This document shows, piece after piece, positions 22,936 to 64,000 of a stretch of 64,000 bases of DNA; within the stretch, counting starts at the first letter, position 1; each line of letters opens with the position of its first letter. The notes below the pieces were generated by a model that was not told the DNA's origin, did not search any database, and saw only the letters and a program-made list of their open reading frames with translations. The position numbers were made by a program, and so were the translations under genes. Source of the DNA: Shinisaurus crocodilurus (taxonomy: Eukaryota > Chordata > Lepidosauria > Squamata > Shinisauridae); NCBI GenBank assembly GCA_021292165.1, contig CM037878.1, forward strand, positions 13,202,471 through 13,266,470. Reading direction: 5' to 3'.

Positions 22936-23099
22936 CACCACCATATGGAGTCTTTTTAGTGGCCAGTAGCCGTGACAGCTTGTGAGGTTAACTAACCAGC
23001 CCAGGTATGCATGCCTAAATCTGGATCCAACCCATGCTCTTTTGTCCTGAGTGTCAATACACACAACCATTCTGCTTGTGGTGCAGGGATGCTGTAGAT

Positions 23100-23216
23100 C
23101 AGTGTTCTCCAACCTTGGGTCCCCAGATGTTTTTGGCCTACAACTCCCAGCATGGCTGGGGCATGCTGGGAGTTGGAGGCCAAAAACATCTGGGGACCCA
23201 AGGTTGGAGAACACTG
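23100..23216. mobile_element. Hairpin hAT MITE, family A, 8-bp TSD
   Basis: TSD CTGTAGAT at 23092-23099 and 23217-23224. The loop is shortened (GCATGGCTGGGGCATGC). Confidence 0.93.
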
Positions 23217-23905
23217 CTGTAGATGCAAGAGGACCTGCCTTGAGCAGGGGGTTGGACTAGATGGCCTCCAAGGTCCCGTCCAACTCTCAAGATTTTAAAA
23301 TCTGGCAGGACTACAAACCTACAAGTAAGAGTGTGCTGGATGGTGGGTGGTGTGGATTGTGGATGATGGGCTTTCTGCTTCTGTAATTGCCCCAACCAGG
23401 CACAATTTGTGGGCAAGAGTTCCCTCCTCCGCTCACCGGTTCCTTCTTCTCTCTCCCGGCTTCTAGCAGCTCATATAACAGCAGCAGAGCGTGCGTGTCG
23501 GGCAGGGGGCACCTCCTTTAGGGTGGCCAGTTACGAATTCCCCCCAAAGAGGAAGCACATCACCAAAAAGAGAGGACAAAAGGGGGTACCGATTTGTATA
23601 AAATTTACATATGCTAATATATGTGTATATATGCAAATTTAGAGAGAATTTTTCTAATTTAAATCAAAATACAGTACCTCTCACCATAATGTAGAAGGCT
23701 GTGACCAGGTGACCTGCTGTAATGCAAAGTATCTTGGGGTGGTTTGGTCTGGAATGGGCAATTCAGACCTATTCGCTTTACCAAAGACCTGCTCCTGGTG
23801 GAGACGAAAACCCGCTAGAACTGGTTTGCTGATGTAGATCAACACAGCCACCTGAGTCTTTGGACTCTTCCTGGGGGCGCGGCTGTAGGGACCATCACGA
23901 GTGCC

Positions 23906-24110
23906 TGCAGCGGAGGCTGGTGGCGCCAATGTCAGCGGGGTGATGTATACACTCCGGGTTTCAGTCTGAACTTTTTAGGAGCTATCCATGGTGCTGGACC
24001 CTGTCCCCCCCAAAAAATAAGTTTGGTGCCATGGACAGCTCCTTTAAAGTTCAGACTGAAACCTGGAGTGGATACATCACCCCAGTGACATTGGAGCCAC
24101 CGGCCACTGG
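23906..24110. mobile_element. Fold-back element, hAT-like
   Basis: Long arms: AGGCTGGTGGCGCC...GGGTTTCAGTCTGAACTTT pairs with AAAGTTCAGACTGAAACC...GGAGCCACCGG. GAGTGCCTG occurs on both sides. Confidence 0.75.
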
Positions 24111-24485
24111 TGAGTGCCTGCACTTCAAAATGTACCACTGCGCCACTGGGCGCACTGCGCTTTAATTGCTATGACGATTGCTCCCCAACCTAAACCCACA
24201 CACCCACAAACCTGGAAGTATCAGTAGCTGCATTTTTGCAGCTGACCAGCTCCGCTTAGAGAGCTCTTTTTAAAAGGATCCACATGACTTTGGCAGAAGA
24301 GCTGTTGTTGGCTCCCGTTCACTGCCGCCTTCTTTCAGAGGAGATGCCAGCTGCTCATTACATCTCTCTAGCCTGCTGGCTTCATTTCTGTTTCCTTCTC
24401 TATTCCCATCCCCAGGATGCCTGGCTCAGCATTCTTGCACAGAGCTCCCGGAAGGCCAGCCCAGACTCTGTTGACTAGGCAGAGG

Positions 24486-24486
<1 letters not shown>

Positions 24487-24523
<37 letters not shown>

Positions 24524-24540
24524 AAGAAAGAGAGAGAGTT
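24487..24540. repeat. (GA)n microsatellite with AAAG units
   Basis: GAGAGA run with three AAAG interruptions. Confidence 0.95.
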
Positions 24541-24814
24541 CTGGCAAAAAGACAGAAGAAACAACAACAACAACAACAAAAACAAGCAAAAAGGCAGCCA
24601 AGCTGTAAAATATGGCCTCCGGCCAAGAGCAGAGTCCTGGCTTCCTAGAATCCTTCCATGATGAATGAAGGCCAGTTCCCATGTGACACCATCCCCCACA
24701 CTGAGCAACATGGAACTGGGTAACTAGCACAGAATCCGCCTTCCAGGGGATGGGATGGCGGGGGGGGGGGGATGAAATTGCGTACAATAATGCACGAGAG
24801 AACGTAATGCAGGC

Positions 24815-24965
24815 CACATGCTGAAGCTAAGCAGGTATGAGCCGGGTCAGTGCTTGGATGGGTGACTGCCTGGGCTGCCCACATCTGTTCTCCCGCATTG
24901 AGCAGGGGGTTGGACTCGATGGCCTTACAGGCCCCTTCTATCTCTACTATTCTATGATTCTATGT
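24815..24965 (+). mobile_element. 5S-derived SINE with CR1 tail, diverged
   Basis: CTGAAGCTAAGCAGGTATGAGC, CTTGGATGGGTGACTGCCTG then GCATTGAGCAGGGGGTTGGA and the octamer tail; + orientation. Confidence 0.8.
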
Positions 24966-25226
24966 ATTCAGAGAAATGTGCACCCCAAAAAACAGGAATT
25001 TGCATTCAAACTTAAAAAATATATATCAAAAGTTCGGGATGAACTGAATTTAAGATTGGAAAAATGAGACGCGAAGAGAAGCCAGAATGGACAGACCTGT
25101 GCATCACTACTTGAGACATCCTGCATGCAAACCATGCACTGTACAGCTAAGCTGTGACTCCTCCTGTGGGCCGATCGCATGTCTTTCCCAGACCAGTAAC
25201 CTGCAAATAAATCGTGGGGGCATATT

Positions 25227-25615
25227 TTTTTATTTATTATTACATCTATATCCTGCCTTCTTCCCTCTTGCAAGGAACCCAAGGCGGCTTACGTAGTCCT
25301 CCTCCTCCTCTCCATTTTATCTTCACAACAACCCTATGAGGTTGGGTTAGGCTGAGAGTCAGTGACTGGCCCAAAAAGTCACCTAGTGAGCTTCATGGAT
25401 AAGTGGGGACCAGAACCTGGATCTCCCGAGTCCCAGTCCGACACTCTAACCCAGTGTTCTCCAACCTTGGGTCTCCAGATGTTTTTGGCCTACAACTCCC
25501 AGCATGCCCCAGCCAGCTACGCTGGCTGGGGCATGCTGGGAGTTGTAGGCCAAAAACATCTGGAGACCCAAGGTTGGAGAACACTGCTCTAACCGCTACG
25601 CCACACTGGCTCTCA
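25227..25615 (-). mobile_element. Sauria-type SINE split by a family A MITE
   Basis: Reverse-oriented SINE: AACCCAAGGCGGCTTACGTA, AACAACCCTATGAGGTTGG, then the tRNA-like head ending CGCTACGCCACACTGGCTCT. The MITE at 25452-25586 sits in the tRNA-like part. Confidence 0.9.
25452..25586. mobile_element. Hairpin hAT MITE, family A, 8-bp TSD, inside a SINE
   Basis: TSD CTCTAACC at 25444-25451 and 25587-25594; near-perfect palindrome. Confidence 0.94.
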
Positions 25616-26084
25616 CTTGTATCGCTCGGGTTCTCATATGAACTCATATGAGTACCCTGCGGCGACAGGGTTCCTCTGTGCTCTCTCATTGTTCTGCGAT
25701 AATCAGTACTCTGCATTCCAGTTCAATATTTCCCTACAGCAGAAGTGGGCAACCAATTTTAGGTGGGATCCCAAACTGACCCCCACTGGGCCCCCCCCCC
25801 ATGGGCCAGATGATGTCTGCGGGCATGGCCACACCCACCGTTGTCATTGCCCCGCCCCTCCCCATCTTGCCTTTCTCGGTGCTGAGAGGCACAGAGACAG
25901 GAGTGTGGCAGGGGGAACGCGGAGCGACCACTGCTCCCAGTCATCATGAGTTGCCACGTAGACGGACTCAGCCTGAGCTGGGAAGCGCGGACACTCCGGC
26001 CGGCGCCAGTCAAGTTCTCAGTGGTGGAGTTGGGCCCAGCTGTGGGGGAATCAGAGACCTGACGGTGGTTCAGTTCGGCCAGGC

Positions 26085-26219
26085 CAGTGTTTCTCAACCT
26101 TGGGTCCCCAGATGTTTTTGGCCTACAACCCCCAGCATGCCCCAGCCAGCATAGCTGGCTGGGGCATGCTGGGAGTTGTAGGCCAAAAACATCTGGGGAC
26201 CCAAGGTTGAGAAACACTG
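26085..26219. mobile_element. Hairpin hAT MITE, family A variant, 8-bp TSD
   Basis: Ends CAGTGTTTCTCAACC/GGTTGAGAAACACTG, TSD GGCCAGGC at 26077-26084 and 26220-26227. Confidence 0.93.
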
Positions 26220-26439
26220 GGCCAGGCCCACCACTGCCCAGCGAACTGAGGCGCCGGAGGCTGATACGGACAGTTCTCTGCAGCTGGACGACTGGACCTT
26301 GACGGAGGCTCCTGCTTATCAGCCAGGGACATCACCCCTGGTAGCAGCAGGAGGCATCTCCCGAGGGGGCGTTTCTGGGGTGGCCCCTTTGGTCCCTCGC
26401 CAGCAGAAGAGGGCAGGGCAGAAAACGCCCAGTCGGGCG

Positions 26440-26850
26440 CAGCCATTGGTTGAGAGGCCGGTTTCCCTGCCAGGACCCAATCTCTGATAGCGATTCCTTG
26501 TAGCCCCTCCCTGTATATAAACCCTTGCAGCTCCCCCCCCCCCCCCCCCCAGTAACCCTCGTAGGAGACAACGCACCACCATCCCGGGCAGCTTCCCGCC
26601 TACTTGGAAATAGGAATGTTGTGAATGTGATCCCACTCGGAGAGCAGCACTGGGTGTGTTGCGTTCTGTTCATGCTCTGGAGGGCTGGATTTTATAGCCT
26701 GGGACTTACTGTGTACTCACCTGGTTTATTTGGACATTTATTGCCTCCGGGAGATCTGTTTGCTCGTTAGGGGAATTACTGCAATAAAAGCGGTTTACCG
26801 CAACTCTCGACTCCTGCCTCGTCTGGTCTGCGGGAGGCTGGGCTGGGACA
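26440..26850 (+). other. LTR-like promoter and poly(A) segment
   Basis: TATATAAA at about 26513 and AATAAA at 26781 are spaced as in a solo LTR, with no host gene nearby. No second LTR or primer-binding site identified. Confidence 0.35.
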
Positions 26851-27065
26851 TCCCCAAAGCCTGCATCCCTGCTGTTTTCTCTGAGATAACAGTGGGGCTT
26901 CTTCCTTCAGGGGGAATCCCTCCAGGGGGCAGGACTTGGATAGCAAGCCAACCCCCCCCCCCCCCGCCAAGGAGTCTTTGTGGACTGGATTGGGTCTGTG
27001 CTGTGGGCCTTAGGTTCTATTTCCATGCCTTACAGATACTGTGACGGCGGGGGTGTATGTGTGCA

Positions 27066-27680
27066 CCTAAAAAAAAGGACATTGTAGAGTTGGAAAAAGT
27101 GCAGAAAAGGGCAACTAAAATGATCAGGGGGCTGGAGCAACTCCCCTATGAAGAAGGTTACAACGTCTGGGATTGTTTAGCTTGGAAAACAGGGTGAGCA
27201 AGAGGAGACATGTTAATAGAGGTGTACAAAATTATGCATGGTGAGGAGAAAGTGAACAGGGAGATATTTTTCTCCCTCTCTCGTGATACTAGAACTCAAA
27301 GGGGTCTTCACATGAAACTGAGTGGTGGGAGATTCAGGGCAGATCAAAGGAAGAACTTCCTCACACAGTGCAGTTAAACTATGGCATTCACTCCCACAAG
27401 ATGTAGCGATGGCCACCAATTTGGAGGGCTTTAAAGGGGGATTGGACAAATTCATGTGGAGGAGGTGGCTATGCCTGATTGACTGGTCCTGATTGACTAT
27501 GTGCCTCCTCCAGTGTCCGAGGCAGTGTGCCTATTTAACCCAGTTGCTGGGGCACATGGGCGGGAGGGTGCTGATGCCCTGTAGGATCCCATGAGCCGCT
27601 GGTTGGCCACTGTGTGAACAGAATGCTGGAATAGATGGACCCTTGGTCTGATCCAGCAGGGCTTTTCTTGAGTGTGTGTG
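27066..27680 (+). mobile_element. L3/CR1-like LINE 3' fragment
   Basis: A second LINE subfamily whose 3' end reads GAATGCTGGAATAGATGGAC...CTGATCCAGCAGGGCTTTTCTTGA. On translation it resembles CR1-clade reverse transcriptase C-termini, but with frame breaks. Confidence 0.75.
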
Positions 27681-27695
27681 TGTGTGTGTGTGTGT
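27674..27695. repeat. (TG)n microsatellite
   Basis: About ten TG units. Confidence 0.9.
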
Positions 27696-28296
27696 TACTC
27701 CTGGAGCATCGTCAGCAATCACAGGCAGATTGCATTGAAAAAGACAAATGTACAGTTAGCTAGAATACTGAAACGTAATGCTCTGAAAATGTGAACCAAA
27801 TTTTCATAAGCGTTTAACAGTACAACGCTGCACATTTCTACTCCGATCTAAGCCCAGCTGAGTTCAGTCATGGGGCTTACTCCCAGGTAAGCATGTGCAT
27901 AGGATTGCAGCACAAGTGTGACATTGCATTACTAACAAACGGGATGTCAAATGGGCGAGCTAAAAGAAAAGTGCTCTTTGTTCAGGCAAAAATAGAGCTT
28001 CCACATTTAGAGGCAGAGTACCTCCGAAAACCAGACCACAAAAAACAGAGAAAGCTGCTTCCCAAAGGTGTCTGTTGTTTGAAACAGGATGCTGGATCAA
28101 ATGGTCTGATTGAGCAGGATTCCCCAGTTATGTAATTTTACACGATTTATTGTGCTTTCCAGTAGCTGAGGGGAGATGCAACGCTGCTGGGCACTGAAGT
28201 GACATCCACCAACCACTGTAAATTTTACTGAGACCCCCACTAGCAGAATGGGTCCCCACCCACCTTTAAAAGGAGCAGAATCTTTGCTTTAATATT

Positions 28297-28480
28297 GTGA
28301 TAATTGGGAGGGACCTTGGAGGCCCCTGCTCAAATCAGGATGCAGTGAACGCATCCCTGACAGACAGCTGTCCAGCCTCTGCTTAAGCACCACAAGCAAA
28401 GGGGAAGCCCACCTTTGCCTCCCGAAAAGCTCCAAGTTCTCTTGTCCGCAGCAAGCTTTGAACTGCCTCCCGCGTCCCGC
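28297..28480 (-). mobile_element. Old CR1-like fragment
   Basis: Degraded sequence of the CR1 3' region (GGAGGGACCTTGGAGG..., ACAGCTGTCCAGCCTCTGCTT). More diverged than the other copies. Confidence 0.6.
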
Positions 28481-29228
28481 CCTTTGCATGTGGTAGCAAT
28501 GTTCCACATGCGCAGCTCCACCTAGGGCCCATGCAACAGGCGAGAGGCATGGTGTGCCTCGGACTGCGAGAGCTCTCCCAGTCACACACACACACCCATC
28601 TGCCTCGCTTGCTTTTTCCTGCAACGCAGAGCTCATTCGGCGGCAAAGTCACCGCGCAGAGTCCTTCTCGGGGCTGAGCCGAGCCCCACATGGCAGGTAC
28701 AAGGGAAGCCAGCTGCTGTCAGCCACGGTGGCAGCAGGCCCAGAGGTCAGAGGGTCACAGGCCTTCCAGCAGGGTGGCGCATGGCAGCTCCGGGCCGCTC
28801 AATGACGACACGCCAAGGCTGCCGTGGCGTGCCGCCGTGCGTCGCTGCCAGTGCGGCTCGAGCCCGAGGGCGAGGTTCACCTTCCGCATCAGCTCAGAGA
28901 CGGCGGCGGGGGAGAGCGCATGAACATCACGGCAGCACAGCAGGACAACCAAACGGCAGCAGCTGAACCTGGCTGCCGTCCCCAAGGCGGGAGAGGCGAT
29001 TTGCCAGTGGCCAGCCAGGCTGGCCTCAGCAAAAGGAAAAACGGGGATGGCGGCGCAAGAGGGAGAATCAAGCAAGGGGGTTGTTTGTGGGGTTTGGTGG
29101 CATGGGAAGGGGGAAACGGAGGGCCAAACTCCCCCCCCCGCCACTTGATGCGAAATGCATCTTGGCATTTAAAAAGGCAAAATCTGACAGCTGGGGTGGG
29201 AGGAGAGTGCAGGTGTGGAGGGGCTGCC

Positions 29229-30563
29229 ACTAGAATCATAGAAAAGTAGAGTAGTGTTGGAAGGGGCCTACAAGGCCATCGAGTCCAACCCCCTGCTCAA
29301 TGCAGGAATCCAGGTCAAAGCATCCCTGACAGATGGCTGTCCAGCTGCACCTTGAATGGCTCCAGAGTGGGAGAGCCCACCACCTCCCTAGGTAGTTGAT
29401 TCCATTGTCTTATTGCTCTGACAGTCAGGAAATTTTTCCTGATGTTTAGGTGGAATCTAGGTTCCTGTAACTTGAGCCCATTATTCCGTGTCCTGCAAAC
29501 TGGGATGATCGAGAAGAGATCTTTGCCCTCCTCTGTGTGACATCCCTTCAAATACTGGAAGAGTGCGATCATATCTCCCCTCAGTCTCCTCTTCTGAAGG
29601 CTAAACATGCCCAGTTCTTTCAGTCTCTCCTCATAGGGCCTTGTTTCCAGTCCCTTTATCATCCTTGTTGCCCTCCTCTGAACCCTCTCCAGTTTGTCTA
29701 TGTCCTTCTTAAAGTGAGGTGCTCAGAACTGGACGCAGTACTCAAGATGAGGCCTAACCAGTGCCGAGTAAAGGGGAATTATCACTTCCCGCGATTTGGA
29801 AGCTATACTTCTATTAATAAGCCCAAAATTGCATTTGCCTTCTTTGCAGCCACATCGCATTGCTGGCTCATATTCAGTTTGTGATCTACCACAATTCCAA
29901 GATCCTTCTCACTTGTAGTATTGTTGAGCCAAGTGTCCCCCATTCTGTAACTCTGCATTTGGTTTCCTTTCCCTAGGTGCAGCACTTGGCATTTATCCCT
30001 ATTAAATTTCATTCTGTTGTTTTTGGCCCAGCGCTCCAGCCTATCGAGGTCACTTTGAATTTTGTTTCTGTCTTCCAGAGTATTAGCTGTTCCACCCAAC
30101 TTTGTGTCATCTGCAAATTTGATAAGCATTCCCTGTACCTCCTGATCCAAGTCATTAATAAAAATGTTGAAGAGCACTGGGCCCAGGACCGAGCCCTGTG
30201 GTACCCCGCTCGTTACCTCTCCCCAGTTTGAGAAGGAACCATTGATGAGCACTCTTTGAGTCCGATTCTGTAGCCAATTGTGGATCCACCTGATAGTTGT
30301 TCCATCTAGCCCACTCTTAGCTAGCTTACTAATCAGGATATCATGAGGCACTTTGTCGAAAGCTTTGCTGAAGTCCAGATATATAATGTCCACAGCATTC
30401 CCACAGTCCACAAGGGAGGTTACCCGATCAAAAAATGAGATCAGATTAGTCTGACAGGATTTGTTCTTGACAAATCCATGCTGGCTTCTAGTAATCACTG
30501 CATTGTTTTCAAGGTGCTTGCAGACTGACTTCTTTATAATCTGCTCCAAAATCTTCCCGGGGA
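29229..30563 (-). mobile_element. 5'-truncated CR1 LINE fragment
   Basis: Same CR1 family and orientation as the long copy; starts within the reverse transcriptase domain and runs to the 3' tail. The catalytic FADDTKLGG block is present. One-base indels, for example near 29820, break the frame, leaving open pieces at 30627-29803 and 29662-29315. Confidence 0.92.
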
Positions 30564-30640
30564 GATTTCTAGTTGGAGATTTCACTGCCTGGGCCACCAG
30601 ACGTATAAAATGCCAGTCCCTTCCCACGCAAAGCTATCTG

Positions 30641-30733
30641 GGGCAGTATGGTGTAATGGAGAGAGGGTTGGAGTTAAGAGTAGCGAGGCCCGAGTTCAAA
30701 TCCCCACTCAGCCATGAAGCTCACTGGGTGCCC
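30641..30733 (+). mobile_element. Sauria-type SINE, 5' tRNA-like part only
   Basis: GGCAGTATGGTGTAATGGAG, CCCGAGTTCAAATCCCCACT and CAGCCATGAAGCTCACTGGG, then the match ends. Confidence 0.75.
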
Positions 30734-31360
30734 ATCCTTTTGTTGCCCAAATGGCACCATCCACGTGCAAACAGGAAGATCAGGAGTTTTGGGTGCACCC
30801 CAAGGTTTCCAGAAGTACAACCCCCCCCCCCAACAACCCATAAGAGGTGGAGGGCATGTGAAACAGCCCAAAGGAGGGCTGAGCAGGATCAGTAATCACA
30901 GAACGCTGACTGTGGAGGGGAAAACAGAAAATGGGGTGTGCATGGAATGGAGTATCCTAGAAAGGGGCGTGGCTGGCTGGCTGGCTGGCACCCTGAACAG
31001 GAGCACTCCATGCCACAATGTTTTGTTATAGGTTGTTAATCATAGTGAATTCCATTACAGAGTGAATCCAGGTACCAAAGGGAGGTTACGCGCAGACTTG
31101 GGAGGAACCCCAAGGTGGCAGGGGTGGAGCCGAGGGTGAAACATTACCAAATGGCTCTGCGAGGACTGAGCAAGCTCCCTGGCCACAGAATGTGGACTGA
31201 CGATGGGGTGGAAAAGTAACAGAAAACCAGTGGGGGCCGTGTGTGTGTGTGTGGGGGGAAGGCAGGGATAGAATTAACAGCAGCACTTCATGCATTCACA
31301 TTTCCCCCCAAAACTAGAGTCCAGCAATATAAGATCCAACCCACTTTAAACTCATTTAAA

Positions 31361-31497
31361 GGCACAATCCTATGCATGTTTAGATGGGGGCGGGGACAGG
31401 AGAAGTCCTACAACTCCCAGCATGCCTCAGCCGGCCATGCCGGCTGGGGCATGCTGGGAGTTGCAGGACTTTTTTCCTTCTAAACATGCATAGGATG
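31361..31497. mobile_element. Hairpin Harbinger-like MITE, family G
   Basis: GGCACAATCCTATGCATGTT / TAAACATGCATAGGAT, with core TACAACTCCCAGCATGCC; preceded by TAA, right tip eroded. Confidence 0.8.
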
Positions 31498-32570
31498 TTT
31501 AAGTGAAACATACGTAAGTGAAATTGACCTCCCTCTGTCAGTTCCCAGCCTTCAACCTGCCCCCATGTGTGTGTTTGTGCGTGTTTTTGTAATCCAGGAC
31601 TTGCGGGGCCCAAACCAAACTGAGCCAAGCTTCCGGTAGTCCCGTGTGGCTTATCTGTAGAGATCAGACACTCATTCGTTTATTTTATAACACTATGTGT
31701 AATCCTTTTTTTTTTTTTTTTTATTAAATTAATATAAAATACCCTCTGTATTTACATCTCAGATGCCACCCCCACTTTCCTCTCTACACCCCTGGATTCA
31801 AGAATAGGGCAGGCTCCAGAGAGGGGGGTTCAGGAGCAGCAGTTCAGAGTCCTTATTTCAGGGGGGGGGGAGAAAGAGAGAGAGAAGAACGGGACCCCTT
31901 CCTCCCCCCCCCCCCCGGCCTCAGTAGCTCAAGAGATCCAGTGTTCACCTCATTCTGTCCCCACATATAATTAATAATAATAAAAAAGGCCTATTCATTA
32001 TATAGCAGGACCTCCTCTAAACCAGAAGGCCAAGACTCACTGACTGCGTGTAACTGAATGTGGGGGGGGGGGCGGGCGTTGGGGAGACGGGAGGAAAACT
32101 TGGGAGGGGTCAATCAAGACCGACCAGCGTGAGGCTAGGCCAGGGCCCTATGCCCAGAGATGGGAGTGGCCCCTTCAAAGTGCTCCTCAGGTTAGAAGTG
32201 ACCCGCACAAGGAGCCAGAGATGACTAGAAGGGATTTCTTGGCGGGGGGGTGGGTGGGAAGTCCTTCACCTCACAATTTCCCTCTCTCGCCACTCCCTCC
32301 TCGTGAGGTCTTGTCTCGTCCGAAGGGCCCCCATCCCAAGGTAGAGAGACGCTGCTGAAAAGGAAGGAGAGGGAGGTGGTGGTGGTCTGGAGGAAGCCCC
32401 GAGACCAAGGGCAGGATGAGGGGAACTACGGTCAGGGTGTGCGATTGAGAACAGGGATGCCAGCCCCGAGTGAGACAGGTGTGACTTCAGCATCAAGATG
32501 AAGGATGCGGGATTTTGGAAATCCAGGAAGACGACGCCCCGCTGAGGTGTGGGCTGTTGAGAGGAGCAGG

Positions 32571-32572
<2 letters not shown>

Positions 32573-32618
<46 letters not shown>
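32573..32618. repeat. (CT)n / (GA)n microsatellite in CLCN2 3' UTR
   Basis: About 22 CT dinucleotides without interruption. Confidence 0.95.
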
Positions 32619-32619
<1 letters not shown>

Positions 32620-32880
32620 CCTCGATGAGAATGTCTTCTGCAAGCACAAGGCAGGGGGCGAGTGTGCGGCTTCCGAGTGGGGAGCGGTCCCCTCCTCTGC
32701 CCCACTGGCCTTGGGGGTGACTCGGTCTTTCTGGCCGGGCGGCCTTCGGAAAGTTTCTCGGTGCGGTCACGGGTCCCCGGGCCAGAACACGGAGCGAGGG
32801 ACCCTGCCAGGATTCCGGCTGGAACAAAAACGGCCACGGCGCACCGGCGCCGAGTTGTCAGTTGTCCGCTGGCCGGTTAA

Positions 32881-32903
32881 GCAGCAGCAGCAGCAGCAGC
32901 AGC
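32881..32903 (-). repeat. (CTG)n tract just after the CLCN2 stop
   Basis: Seven to eight CTG units on the mRNA strand, starting about 11 bases after the stop codon, so within the 3' UTR. Confidence 0.9.
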
Positions 32904-32913
32904 CCCTCCGCCG

Positions 32914-63560
<30,647 letters not shown>

Positions 63561-63837
63561 CTGAAAAAAGGACACAAAGAGAGAGAGAATGCCACTCAGG
63601 ACCACACGGCACTACACCATGGATGACACAACTACCTTGACCCCCTCCAAACTCGGAGGATCGGGATTCATCACCCCTTGCTTCGAAGAAAGAGCAAAAC
63701 CCATTCTGAGATGGAGTAGAAAGGTTTACACGGAAGAGCCAGGGCTGTGCCATATTTTGAGGGCCACCTGGTGACAACGGGGTCATCTTTTCGGAGCCAG
63801 GTTAAGACCGCCCTCCACTCCCAGGTAGGTAACCATA

Positions 63838-64000
63838 GTATATCATAGGATCATAGAGTTGGAAGAGGACCTACAAGGCCATCAAGTCAAACCCCCTGCT
63901 CAATGCAGGAAACTAGAGGAGGGGTCTCCCATCCAAATAATAACCAGGCCTGACCCTGCTTAGCTTTCCACGCTCAGACAAGCTGAGCCAGCGTGAGCCT
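63838..64000 (-). mobile_element. 5S-derived SINE with CR1 tail, runs off the window
   Basis: TATCATAGGATCATAGAGTT tail, then head to GCCAGCGTGAGCCT at the right edge. Confidence 0.85.

Larger units (their letters stand above)
31690..32913 (-). other. CLCN2: Probable CLCN2 3' UTR with candidate poly(A) signals
   Basis: About 1.2 kb after the stop contains microsatellites and G/C runs but no recognisable transposon, in contrast to its surroundings. AATAAA occurs on the - strand at 31725-31720, directly before a long A run, and again at 31684-31679. Which one is used cannot be decided here. Confidence 0.55.

Noticed and set aside
29803..30627. 274-residue reverse transcriptase frame as a working gene
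   Set aside because: It is a 5'-truncated CR1 fragment lacking the endonuclease and part of the reverse transcriptase, and it is frameshifted downstream.

Overview
This window looks like nuclear DNA of a squamate reptile, most likely a lizard. Genes are split by large GT-AG introns. Almost all other DNA is interspersed repeats: CR1 LINEs with the (ATTCTATG)n-type 3' tail of sauropsids, and many tRNA-derived SINEs of the Sauria type, which is known from squamates. There are also 5S-rRNA-derived SINEs carrying a CR1 tail, and a very large set of hAT-like and other DNA-transposon relics. The species cannot be named from this sequence.

Two protein-coding genes are supported, and they converge tail to tail. 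On the + strand (11516-20571) a complete three-exon gene encodes a 165-residue small heat-shock protein of the HSPB7 type. On the - strand (63560 to 32914, continuing beyond the right edge) lie the last 14 coding exons of CLCN2, the ClC-2 chloride channel. Every splice phase closes, giving 537 residues from the middle of the membrane domain through both CBS domains to the stop. About 1.2 kb downstream of the stop has no recognised transposon and reads as 3' UTR. HSPB7 sits beside the CLCNK genes in mammals, so an HSPB7-like gene beside CLCN2 suggests an ancient paralogous block.

Layout: 1-11.4 kb is repeats (hairpin hAT elements, a Helitron-like element, hAT-in-hAT nests). 11.5-20.6 kb is the small heat-shock gene, whose first intron holds a three-level nest (SINE, hAT with a transposase remnant, GC-rich hAT). 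20.6-31.7 kb is intergenic repeats, including a 1.3 kb CR1 piece and an LTR-like promoter/poly(A) segment. 31.7-64 kb is CLCN2. Its 11.6 kb intron between the two CBS1 exons contains a near-complete CR1 (about 52.0-56.4 kb) with only one evident frame break in its ORFs, in the same sense as the gene.

Most elements could be bounded by target-site duplications. Eight-bp duplications next to CAG...CTG ends mark many hAT insertions. TAA duplications mark a Harbinger-like hairpin family, and TA duplications mark pogo-like elements. Two observations stand out: a hairpin hAT insertion that has grown an exact 80-bp tandem array inside its own target-site duplication, and one palindromic core shared by families with different ends. 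No CRISPR array, functional rRNA or tRNA gene, or bacterial-type operon is present.
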